A stretch of DNA of 15,189 bases from JBBRUG01 sp038247995 (GCA_038247995.1 JBBRUG010000128.1:1-15189), one strand, 5' to 3'. Positions 1 to 5,423 are shown, counted from the first letter of the stretch. The notes: generated by a model from the sequence alone, not told the origin. Program-made: numbers and translations.

Positions 1-46
1 AAAAGGCGCTGACGAGCAGGCCCAGCCAAAATTTCCAACTACGCAC
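1..46 (-). CDS. 5' end of a membrane-protein gene (partial, runs off the left edge)
   Basis: Only the first 15 codons are in the window. From a GTG at 46-44 the minus strand reads MRSWKFWLGLLVSAF and then leaves the window. A perfect AAGGAG Shine-Dalgarno (minus strand, 58-53) sits 6 nt before the GTG, and a good promoter lies just upstream (88-116), so I take it as a real gene. The short basic/aromatic start running straight into a hydrophobic stretch looks like a first transmembrane segment or signal peptide. It resembles the start of flippase-like (UPF0104/lysylphosphatidylglycerol synthase TM) proteins, but 15 residues are too few to name it. It is transcribed divergently from the gene at 318. 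Confidence 0.6.
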   Translation of the reverse strand, partial: MRSWKFWLGLLVSAF

Positions 47-87
47 CCACCGCTCCTTAGTATCGTCTACGCTCTGCACCACCGGGC

Positions 88-116
88 ATCCTACCGCCCT
101 GGGTACGCCTTGTCAA
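88..116 (-). promoter_or_regulatory. sigma70-type promoter of the partial minus-strand gene
   Basis: On the minus strand TTGACA (116-111) is followed by a 17-nt spacer and TAGGAT (93-88). A start near 81 would leave a leader of about 35 nt before the GTG at 46. The -35 is a perfect consensus and the spacing is ideal. Confidence 0.7.
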
Positions 117-198
117 AGGAACACCACTGTGCAGACACAAACAGCGGCACCATTATTGATCGTTATGCTTGAGATTGTAACTTGGTTGCTTCAATAGC

Positions 199-227
199 TT
201 GCAAAAATAGAACACAAGTGCTATAAT
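199..227 (+). promoter_or_regulatory. sigma70-type promoter with extended -10
   Basis: TTGCAA (199-204), a 17-nt spacer and TATAAT (222-227), preceded by TGC (219-221) as an extended -10. Transcription should start near 234 and give an 84-nt leader to the small gene at 318. It is back-to-back with the minus-strand promoter at 88-116. Confidence 0.75.
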
Positions 228-233
228 GCGAGT

Positions 234-317
234 GGGACGAATCCATACATCGGGCGGCATTCGGGCCGTCTGCGGGACGAACAAGGCCACGGGCTCTGCC
301 CGGGAAGGGGGCCAGAC
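234..317 (+). promoter_or_regulatory. Structured 5' leader of the 54-aa gene
   Basis: The predicted leader has a 6-bp hairpin (253-258 with 265-270, one G-U pair, loop ATTCGG). A second, CGGGC-TCT-GCCCG, lies at 290-302, immediately before the GGGAAGGGG Shine-Dalgarno. GGGACGAA occurs twice, at 234-241 and 274-281, flanking the first hairpin. GGCC at 285-288 could pair with GGCC at 309-312 and cover the ribosome site. I do not recognise it as a known riboswitch; the structure is inferred by eye. Confidence 0.4.
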
Positions 318-482
318 ATGTACGAGAAAGCAATCATCTACGACCCGGAGACGCGGGATTTTGCCATGTACCTGGACGGAGAGCTTGTCGGCTTCGCACG
401 CACCTATCAGGAAGCCGAAGTGACCCTCGATCAGCTCATCCTGGAGTTGCTGAGTGGCCGGTATGTTCGTGAAGCTGCATGA
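318..482 (+). CDS. Small acidic hypothetical protein (54 aa)
   Basis: An ATG at 318 opens a 54-codon frame ending in TGA at 480-482. The protein begins MYEKAIIYDPETRDFAMYLD and continues with GELVGFARTYQEAEVTLDQL, a compact acidic sequence with alternating strand-like and helical patterns. A GGGAAGGGG Shine-Dalgarno ends 7 nt before the ATG, and a promoter plus leader precede it, so initiation signals are excellent. It has no signal peptide or membrane segment. The opening (I-I-Y-D-x-E-T-x-D-F-A-x-Y-x-D-G-E) looks like a small two-strand sheet followed by an amphipathic helix with an Arg-Thr-Tyr turn. I have an impression of similar short proteins in other Chloroflexi genomes but cannot name a family or function. 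A different frame over 226-423 begins inside the -10 box and is not the gene. Confidence 0.75.
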   Translation: MYEKAIIYDPETRDFAMYLDGELVGFARTYQEAEVTLDQLILELLSGRYVREAA

Positions 483-578
483 TCTGACCCACGAATGAAT
501 TTTGTTAGGCGCGGTGCGCAGTTGCTATTTCATGAGGCGCTGTCCGGTCTTCGTTCATGATCCTTGGCGCGCAGATGG

Positions 579-606
579 TTGTCACCCCTGCGCGCTTTGC
601 TATAAT
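579..606 (+). promoter_or_regulatory. sigma70-type promoter for the small gene at 695
   Basis: TTGTCA (579-584), a 16-nt spacer and TATAAT (601-606), with an extended -10 TGC at 598-600. The predicted start near 612 leaves about 83 nt of leader, which contains the 8-bp tandem repeat at 651-674. Confidence 0.7.
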
Positions 607-650
607 TGCGCTCAGGAGCGCATCCGGGGCAAATGTATACTGTATTGATG

Positions 651-674
651 TAGCGCTCTAGCGCTCTAGCGCTT
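651..674 (+). repeat. Three tandem 8-bp units, each with the palindrome AGCGCT
   Basis: TAGCGCTC (651-658), TAGCGCTC (659-666) and TAGCGCTT (667-674) follow each other without gaps, between the promoter at 579-606 and the Shine-Dalgarno at 685-690. They could be phased binding sites for a dimeric regulator, or simply slippage-prone repeats in the leader. Confidence 0.7.
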
Positions 675-694
675 TACCACTTTACGAGGATCTT

Positions 695-919
695 ATGGCT
701 GAGCAGAACTTGTGGCAGCGCCTCACGGCTGCAATGAATCGTGAATATGAGCGTCGGGTACGGGCGGCAAGTCTGGTCATTGAGTATGGCGCTAACCAGC
801 ATAGTGTTCACCAGGACGCAACCGAAGCCGCCGCTGAGGCGGCGGTGATTATGAACATCCCGCGGGGTACCCCGCGCAAGCAACCGCCACCCTCAGCATC
901 CGGCTCCGATCATTCGTGA
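695..919 (+). CDS. Small hypothetical protein (74 aa)
   Basis: The ATG at 695 has an ACGAGGA Shine-Dalgarno 4-5 nt upstream and its own promoter at 579-606. The first ~58 residues (MAEQNLWQRLTAAMNREYER...) are charged and alanine-rich and look helical. The last ~18 (PRGTPRKQPPPSASGSDHS region) are Pro/Ser-rich and probably disordered. There is no signal peptide or membrane segment, and I recognise no family. Two inverted repeats lie within the coding region: GCCGCC/GGCGGC at 827-832/838-843, and a perfect 16-bp palindrome at 861-876 that encodes the Pro-Arg-Gly-Thr-Pro-Arg stretch. The good initiation signals argue for a real gene. The repeats near its 3' end leave open that the true coding end differs or that this part acts as RNA structure. 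Confidence 0.55.
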   Translation: MAEQNLWQRLTAAMNREYERRVRAASLVIEYGANQHSVHQDATEAAAEAAVIMNIPRGTPRKQPPPSASGSDHS

Positions 920-1348
920 ACATTGGTAAAGGCTGCGTCATCGATTAAAGCGGTGCTGCGAAACTGCTTGCGCAGCCTCCGCGTGTACAGCAGACTTATC
1001 AGGTGCGACCTTCAGAATGACATCCTCATATGTGCTTGGCACTCCGCCGAGCGGTCGCCCCTAACAGTTGCCAAAGTGTTTTGTAGATAACTTCTGCTTG
1101 CCTCCCGCCTTTTACCTTCCGCCTAACTCCTGTGTTCTGCCGCTTGCCGCACCTCGTGTTTTGTAGTACAATGCTCGTGTCATATAATCACTAAGTGTGA
1201 CATCTAATGTAAATGTAGGTACACGCTAAACGCCTATGATGCTGCTTTGCTGTGCTGGAATCAGGCTTTGTAAAGCGTAAAAACATTTTATTGATTGTGC
1301 ATATTCGTTTGCTGGAGTGCTAGTCGCTGAGCACAGCCGATCTGGGCT
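920..1348. other. Intergenic stretch with one promoter and a weak hairpin
   Basis: I see no gene in these 429 bases. GCTGCG (955-960) and CGCAGC (971-976) form a 6-bp hairpin with a 10-nt loop and no following T-run, within a longer imperfect pairing GGCTGCG/CGCAGCC (931-937/971-977). It could mark the end of the small-gene transcript. The promoter at 1161-1188 is listed separately. Positions 1097-1108 carry CTTGCCTCCCGC, which recurs exactly at 9633-9644. Confidence 0.5.
1161..1188 (+). promoter_or_regulatory. Promoter for the membrane protein at 1349
   Basis: TTGTAG (1161-1166), a 16-nt spacer and TATAAT (1183-1188). TGTCA (1178-1182) and TGACA (1198-1202) are inverted around the -10, and CACTAAGTG (1189-1197) is a small palindrome at the likely start site, so an operator is possible. 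The leader would be about 155 nt. Confidence 0.55.
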
Positions 1349-2062
1349 ATGTGCGACATACACATGGAGTATTGTGTGGACGTTCAGCTAGAGGAGGGCA
1401 GTCGTTCGGCTGTCGCACAGAGTCATCCCACACCCTGGCACACGCCAGAACGCTTGATTATCGTTTATTGGTCCGCATCGCTGATTATTGGGGTTCCGCT
1501 CTTATTCGATCTGCTGACAAGTTGGAATGTGTCAGCTACGCTAGCCCAACCCTGGCTGGTTGTCTGCTTACTCGCCACCTTTGCGTTTAGCCAGATCCTC
1601 TATGTAGTGGTTGCTCGCCACGACGATCGTCCATTGCGTTGGGGCAGCACGCTGATTTTTGCGCTCGGAAACGGCTTTTTTGAAACCCTGGCTTTCGCGA
1701 TTGTGTTCCGGCTCGGCGCATTGCTGGGTGTTGGCCTCGCGAACCTGATCGCTCCGTCGGCATCGGACACGGTGGGTTTTATTGCCGGCTTGATCGCTTT
1801 TATCCTCTATGGTGGTCTGATCCACGGCCTGTTCTGGTTGCGCATCCTCCCGCCGCACCTCGACGACGCGCCCTTCTCGCGCCGCGTACGCCGGCTGCGC
1901 CCGATTGCCGAAGTTGCACTTGTGGTTGGCTGGAGTATTTGCTTCTGGTATATGGCCGATATCTGGACGATTGTCTTCTTACATGTGCTTGTCGATATCG
2001 GGTTGATGCTGCGCGTCCGTCCGAAGATCTTTCCCTCGCCGGCGATCGCAGCCGTAGATTGA
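1349..2062 (+). CDS. Multi-pass integral membrane protein, possibly a degenerate CPBP-like protein (237 aa)
   Basis: About 35 polar residues lead into roughly six hydrophobic segments (about residues 36-56, 68-89, 99-125, 141-164, 186-204 and 205-222). A basic loop (SRRVRRLRP) lies between the fourth and fifth. Motifs that could matter in the membrane are Glu112 in FFETLAF, His159 in GLIHGLFW and His212-x3-Asp216 in FLHVLVDIG. The H-x3-D/N pattern and a membrane His after a Glu recall the CPBP (CAAX protease/bacteriocin-processing) family. However, the usual E-E-x3-R signature is not clear, so this is only a hint. No Shine-Dalgarno precedes the ATG at 1349 or the alternative at 1364 (Met6), so the start is uncertain. 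It stands alone between promoters, and no partner gene suggests its role. Confidence 0.65.
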   Translation: MCDIHMEYCVDVQLEEGSRSAVAQSHPTPWHTPERLIIVYWSASLIIGVPLLFDLLTSWNVSATLAQPWLVVCLLATFAFSQILYVVVARHDDRPLRWGSTLIFALGNGFFETLAFAIVFRLGALLGVGLANLIAPSASDTVGFIAGLIAFILYGGLIHGLFWLRILPPHLDDAPFSRRVRRLRPIAEVALVVGWSICFWYMADIWTIVFLHVLVDIGLMLRVRPKIFPSPAIAAVD

Positions 2063-2380
2063 CGTAACGAAAGCGCTCGCGCGTCAAGTTATTGCACACG
2101 CATTTCTGAATCGTGAATGTTACAGCGGCGGGCAGAACCATTATGTCTGTCCCAGGCTGTCGCGAGCGGCGTGCGTGCGCAAAAATCCCTCAAAATTGCT
2201 CGCTCTTGCATACATCCACCCTGCTTGCACTCGCGTAGAGTACTATGCAACCAGGAAATTGTGCAAAACATTGTCAAAGGTAGTGCTAAGGACTGCAAGC
2301 GCGCGATTGCAGTCCTGACGCCTGAGATAAATGCGTTCCTGGTAGATGGAACGATGTCAGTATGTTTTGAGGAGGCATTT
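2063..2380. other. Intergenic stretch with a perfect stem-loop before the DUF4397 gene
   Basis: No gene is supported here. GGACTGCAA (2290-2298) and TTGCAGTCC (2307-2315) form a perfect 9-bp stem with an 8-nt loop, GCGCGCGA. It has no T-run, so it is not a standard terminator. It lies 66 nt before the start codon and could be a leader hairpin or an operator. I found no convincing -35/-10 pair; TTGTCA at 2271-2276 has no good partner. Confidence 0.5.
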
Positions 2381-3181
2381 GTGATTATTCGGAAGCTTAC
2401 AGCAGTTCTGGCCACTCTGGCCCTGGCCCTGATTCTCGTCCCGACCACGTTCGCCCAGGCCGGCACCGCTAAGGTGCGTGTTGTTCACGCATCGCCCGAC
2501 GCCCCGGCTGTAGATGTGTACATCGATGGTAGCGCCGTGCTGACCAACGTACCTTTCTTCACCGCCAGCGATTACCTCGATCTGCCGGCCGGTTCGTACC
2601 GAATTCAGGTAACCCCCACCGGCTCGCCCGCCGATCAGGCCGTAATTGATGCCACGGCGACGGTTGAGGCCGGCATGGCTTACACCATTGCTGCCACAGG
2701 CCTGGTGGCTTCGATCGCGCCAGCAATCATCGTGGACGACCTGAGCGCTCCGGCCAGTGGTTCGGTCAAGGTGCGGGTCTACCACTTCAGCCCGGATGCC
2801 CCGGCTGTTGATGTGAAGCTTGCCGACGGCACAACGCTGATCAGCAGCCTGGCTTTCCCCGCTGCCAGTGACTACCTCGAAGTCCCGGCCGGCACATACG
2901 ACCTGCAGGTTACGCCTGCCGGTGGCGACGCGGTCGTGATCGACCTGCCCGGCACCGCGCTTCCGGCCGGCCAGATCGTCTCGGTTTTCGCCACGAACGA
3001 AGTTGCCAGCATTGCGCCTGAGGTTGCCGTGACGGCGCCTGTGGCCGCTGCTGCTCCGGCCCCTGGCCCATCGACCCTGCCGACCACCAGCAACGGCGCG
3101 ACTGAGCCGATGGTGCTCTTGGCCCTGTTCGCTGTGATGATGGTTGGTGGCGCATTCGTGCTGCGCCGCGTTGCACGCTAA
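2381..3181 (+). CDS. Secreted, membrane-anchored protein with two DUF4397 domains (266 aa)
   Basis: I start it at the GTG 2381 because a GAGGAGG ribosome site lies 5 nt upstream and the next residues form a signal peptide: MIIRKL, a hydrophobic core, then a likely cut after AQA near residue 27. The frame stays open upstream to 2117, but that extension is not protein-like. Two tandem copies of DUF4397 follow, at about residues 31-118 and 129-214. Each opens with V-R-V-x-H/Y-x-SPDAPAVDV, then an ASDYL-x-x-PAG-x-Y motif and Q-V-T-P. An Ala/Pro linker, LPTTSNG (233-239), one hydrophobic helix (about 244-261) and an RR-VAR tail complete it. That ending has the layout of a sortase or C-terminal anchoring signal, but LPTTS lacks the LPxTG glycine. 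DUF4397 has no known reaction; a cell-surface role is inferred. Confidence 0.88.
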   Translation: MIIRKLTAVLATLALALILVPTTFAQAGTAKVRVVHASPDAPAVDVYIDGSAVLTNVPFFTASDYLDLPAGSYRIQVTPTGSPADQAVIDATATVEAGMAYTIAATGLVASIAPAIIVDDLSAPASGSVKVRVYHFSPDAPAVDVKLADGTTLISSLAFPAASDYLEVPAGTYDLQVTPAGGDAVVIDLPGTALPAGQIVSVFATNEVASIAPEVAVTAPVAAAAPAPGPSTLPTTSNGATEPMVLLALFAVMMVGGAFVLRRVAR

Positions 3182-3220
3182 TTTGGCTGCATAGCCATTC
3201 ATTGCATCGCACTGTCCTCG

Positions 3221-3256
3221 TTGTGGGCCGATCCTTTTCCAACGATCGGCCCACAA
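3221..3256 (+). terminator. Strong stem-loop after the DUF4397 gene
   Basis: TTGTGGGCCGATC (3221-3233) pairs perfectly with GATCGGCCCACAA (3244-3256) across a 10-nt loop, 40 nt after the stop codon. There is no T-run on either side, so it is either a stem-only terminator or a 3'-end stabiliser. Confidence 0.6.
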
Positions 3257-3301
3257 TGCGTTCGCCGTTCTACGATGCTGCGGAAACGCTTGACAGTTGC
3301 T

Positions 3302-3334
3302 CTATTGACAATAGCTAGTAGGTTGTGCTACCAT
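3302..3334 (+). promoter_or_regulatory. Promoter with palindromic -35 for the lipoprotein gene
   Basis: TTGACA (3305-3310), an 18-nt spacer and TACCAT (3329-3334) with an extended TGC (3326-3328). The -35 sits inside the perfect inverted repeat CTATTG-A-CAATAG (3302-3314). A second TTGACA lies at 3290-3295. The predicted start near 3340 gives a leader of about 177 nt. The repeat could bind a repressor that blocks the -35. Confidence 0.6.
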
Positions 3335-3378
3335 TGCGTGAGACGCTTGATTATGTAAAAATGTAGTCTGCATGTCCG

Positions 3379-3512
3379 GGGCATAGATCCTAAATCACCT
3401 ATGCCCTATCCTGGTGTAGGACTTATGGTCGCGCCAACCAGGACCATTATGCTACCTACTACAAACGATAGTATATAGGTGAGATTGGGTAAAATGCCCG
3501 TTAAGTAGCATA
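3379..3512 (+). ncRNA. Candidate multi-branched cis-acting leader RNA
   Basis: Within the predicted leader of the lipoprotein gene I find several perfect pairings. They are GGGCATAG/CTATGCCC (3379-3386/3399-3406), TCCTGGT/ACCAGGA (3409-3415/3437-3443) and a long-range closing stem TATGCTAC/GTAGCATA (3448-3455/3505-3512). Inside the closing stem are TACTA/TAGTA (3457-3461/3469-3473, extendable by ACC/GGT at 3454-3456/3478-3480, which competes with the end of the closing stem) and GGG/CCC (3487-3489/3497-3499). ATGGTC/GACCAT (3425-3430/3442-3447) competes with the second hairpin, as expected of a switch. It ends 5 nt before the first possible start codon. I do not recognise a known riboswitch class. 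A second reader should fold it before believing it. Confidence 0.35.
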
Positions 3513-3517
3513 GAACT

Positions 3518-4297
3518 GTGATCGCCTTGGGCGCATTGCAGTTACGCAACGTACTTGAGCGAGAAAGAGCGTTGGGCGCTGTGGATAAGGCGGGTTGGGG
3601 TTTGCGGCAGCAAGGGAGGCAAGGGAAAGCGCGTTCATCACGACGGCTCTTCCCATTCCTGATCCTGGTGATGGGTTTGGCCCTGAGTGGTTGCATGGAA
3701 GCGCTTCGGCCAGGAGTGCCGCCCGTTGGCCAGCCACCGGCGGGTATTGCGACAATCACCTCTGAGCCAACCCAAACTATGGCAAGCACTGTGCCCGTCG
3801 GTAGCCCTGAACTGCCGACCCTGACGCCCGAGGCTTCAATATTGCCGACCCTAGAAACGATGCCAACCGCTCCTGTGCCCGAGCAAGTTCCCACAGAAAC
3901 GATGCCAACCGCTCCTGTGCCCGAGCAAGTTCCTACGCTTGTTTTGCCCACAATGCCCGCCCTGAGCAACGAAGCGCGTTGGCGTGCCCAACAAATTGAT
4001 CGGGTCGTGTTTGATTCAACTCAAACCTATATGACGACAAGCAGTGATCTCTGGTGGTTCGATCCGGTCAATCAGCAGTCAATTATTCTCGGAACAATCG
4101 CCGGCGATTTTACGGTGCAAGCCGAATTCGTTTTGCAAAGCCAGGGACGCAACGCACTTGAGGTTCCTTATCAGGTGAATCAAAGCTATGGCTTGACAGC
4201 GCTTTCACCAGCGATTCTTGATCGGATTACTGCTGCAGGGTATACCGGTTGGATCGAAACCTATGTGTTTCGTGCGCCCAATGTTGTTCGTCGCTAA
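3518..4297 (+). CDS. Pro/Thr-rich lipoprotein of unknown function (259 aa from the first start)
   Basis: A clear lipoprotein signal is present: basic RSSRR, a hydrophobic stretch (LFPFLILVMGLA) and the lipobox LSGC with Cys59 when counted from GTG 3518. A Pro/Thr/Val linker (about residues 60-145) includes a 14-residue tandem repeat. It leads to a folded C-terminal domain of about 110 residues (RWRAQQIDRVVF... to VVRR) in which I see no known motif; Trp and Tyr residues suggest a ligand-binding or beta-rich fold. The start is unsettled. An in-frame stop at 3506 bars earlier starts, GTG 3518 has no Shine-Dalgarno, and it gives a 40-residue extension before the signal. TTG 3572 or GTG 3581 would give a more usual length. 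The mature protein should sit on the outer face of the cytoplasmic membrane. The next gene downstream has its own promoter. Confidence 0.8.
   Translation: MIALGALQLRNVLERERALGAVDKAGWGLRQQGRQGKARSSRRLFPFLILVMGLALSGCMEALRPGVPPVGQPPAGIATITSEPTQTMASTVPVGSPELPTLTPEASILPTLETMPTAPVPEQVPTETMPTAPVPEQVPTLVLPTMPALSNEARWRAQQIDRVVFDSTQTYMTTSSDLWWFDPVNQQSIILGTIAGDFTVQAEFVLQSQGRNALEVPYQVNQSYGLTALSPAILDRITAAGYTGWIETYVFRAPNVVRR
3854..3937 (+). repeat. Two tandem 42-bp copies in the lipoprotein linker
   Basis: The unit ETMPTAPVPEQVPT is encoded twice in frame (3854-3895 and 3896-3937). The copies differ at only two bases near the 3' end, so the duplication is recent. It lengthens a Pro/Thr spacer and is likely to vary in copy number between strains. 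Confidence 0.9.
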
Positions 4298-4365
4298 ATA
4301 GCAACCATGCCACAACGTTGTATACATCTGACATATCTAGCCCAACGTGGCCGTGTTGCAGCGAA

Positions 4366-4396
4366 ACCGCGCTTGCATCGCGGTCACGACTCTTTT
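4366..4396 (+). terminator. Possible intrinsic terminator of the lipoprotein gene
   Basis: ACCGCG (4366-4371) and CGCGGT (4379-4384) form a 6-bp stem with a 7-nt loop. TCTTTT follows at 4391-4396, somewhat further from the stem than ideal. Confidence 0.4.
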
Positions 4397-4402
4397 GGGG
4401 CC

Positions 4403-4444
4403 TTGTTAATTGGGTACAGATGTGCTAAAATAGAACATCTGTAC
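4403..4444 (+). promoter_or_regulatory. Promoter with a perfect 10-bp inverted repeat around the -10
   Basis: TTGTTA (4403-4408), a 17-nt spacer and TAAAAT (4426-4431) with TGC (4423-4425). GTACAGATGT (4414-4423) and ACATCTGTAC (4435-4444) are exact inverted copies that flank the -10 and cover the predicted start site. This is a classic operator placement for a repressor, or a cruciform. The promoter serves the gene at 4518 and probably the run through rsmG. Confidence 0.7.
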
Positions 4445-4517
4445 GGCTATCTCGTTTCTGCACAACATCGTAGTGCCACGCTGTGCATTCCGCAGCCGGC
4501 GAAAGGAATGAGCAAAG

Positions 4518-5423
4518 GTGAGTAGTCGATACCTTGATATGGTGCGTGGGCAGCGTCGACGTGGTGGTGGTGGCTGGCAGTTTACCGCCAAGTCGTTGCT
4601 CGCCGTGCTTGCTGTCGTTGCTATGACCGGCTCGGCGGTCTACTGGTGGGGTGTACAGAGCCAGTTGACGGATAACCGGATCGTAGCGATTGCTTTTACG
4701 GCGATTCTGGTTCTCGCGCCGCCCTCGTTAACTTCATTTCTCATCCCCTGGTCGCCCGGTGGGATGTTACTCCAAAAAATTAATGCGCGTACCTGGGGCT
4801 ATACAGTTATTATTGGTGCGGCGCTTTATTTGCTTTATTACTCGTTTGAAATTCAATATTCCTGGTGGGCTTCACAGCCGATTGTGGCCAGTACTGGTCT
4901 GATCCTTCAGCAGGTGATCATTGGGATTATCGGCTTTATTATCATTCCAGCGCTCCTTTGGACGCCGGTAACCAGCGAAGAGTTGGTCGAACAGGTGCGG
5001 CAGGCCCATCTGGTGCGACGGTATGAGTTGCAAACCCAGGCCGATATTGCGATTCTGCGGGCAACGCTTTTACGCGCTCAAGAAAAGGCCCTGATCGGCT
5101 TCGCGAATCTGACGGTTCAGGAAAAAGAAGAACTTGCCGGGGTTATGCGTGGCCTGGTTAAGGGGATCGATGGCACCCTCCGTGATATCGGTGATTCGGT
5201 GAAGACGGTTAGTGGTGCAGCCATTCCGTTTCATACCCTGGACGACAATGACGATATTCGTGGCTATCTCGATTATATTCACGAGAGCCTGACGGATAAT
5301 GCGTTGTTGCCGCGTCGTACCGGCCAGACTGAGCGCATTACGACGCAACAGTACGCCGAAGAATATTACGAAGAACAGCCCTATGACGAGCGTCGTCCAC
5401 GGTTGCGTGATGAGCGGCGTTAG
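4518..5423 (+). CDS. Four-TM membrane protein with a charged cytoplasmic tail (301 aa), unknown function
   Basis: A basic, Gly-rich N-terminus (RGQRRRGGGG) precedes four hydrophobic segments at about residues 25-47, 55-78, 93-110 and 122-148. A long polar region follows. Residues 155-235 look helical and may form a coiled coil (VEQVRQAHLVRRYELQTQAD...; RAQEKALIGFANLTVQEKEE). The last 35 residues are rich in Tyr, Glu and Arg (YAEEYYEEQPYDERRPRLR). I recognise no family; the layout suggests a membrane anchor for a cytosolic scaffold. The GTG 4518 start is preceded by AAAGGA (4502-4507) at a slightly long 10-nt spacing; ATG 4539 (Met8) is the alternative. An ATG at 4508 opens a five-codon frame (MSKGE) overlapping the start. 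It is the first gene of the probable operon leading to nadD and rsmG. Confidence 0.8.
   Translation: MSSRYLDMVRGQRRRGGGGWQFTAKSLLAVLAVVAMTGSAVYWWGVQSQLTDNRIVAIAFTAILVLAPPSLTSFLIPWSPGGMLLQKINARTWGYTVIIGAALYLLYYSFEIQYSWWASQPIVASTGLILQQVIIGIIGFIIIPALLWTPVTSEELVEQVRQAHLVRRYELQTQADIAILRATLLRAQEKALIGFANLTVQEKEELAGVMRGLVKGIDGTLRDIGDSVKTVSGAAIPFHTLDDNDDIRGYLDYIHESLTDNALLPRRTGQTERITTQQYAEEYYEEQPYDERRPRLRDERR

Noticed and set aside
226..423. Open frame of 65 codons on the plus strand
   Set aside because: Its ATG lies inside the -10 box of a strong promoter, and it overlaps the better-signalled 54-aa gene in another frame; its composition is Arg/Thr/Gly-rich and not protein-like.
2117..2380. N-terminal extension of the DUF4397 frame
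   Set aside because: The GTG at 2381 has a perfect ribosome site followed at once by a signal peptide; the upstream part is an open frame across a hairpin and non-coding DNA.
2357..3256. 299-codon minus-strand frame opposite the DUF4397 gene
   Set aside because: Shadow of a GC-rich real gene; Arg/Gly/His-rich composition, and it runs through the stem-loop at 3221-3256.
4307..4525. 72-codon frame between the lipoprotein and membrane-protein genes
   Set aside because: No ribosome site, and it covers a hairpin, a promoter and a perfect inverted repeat; it is intergenic.
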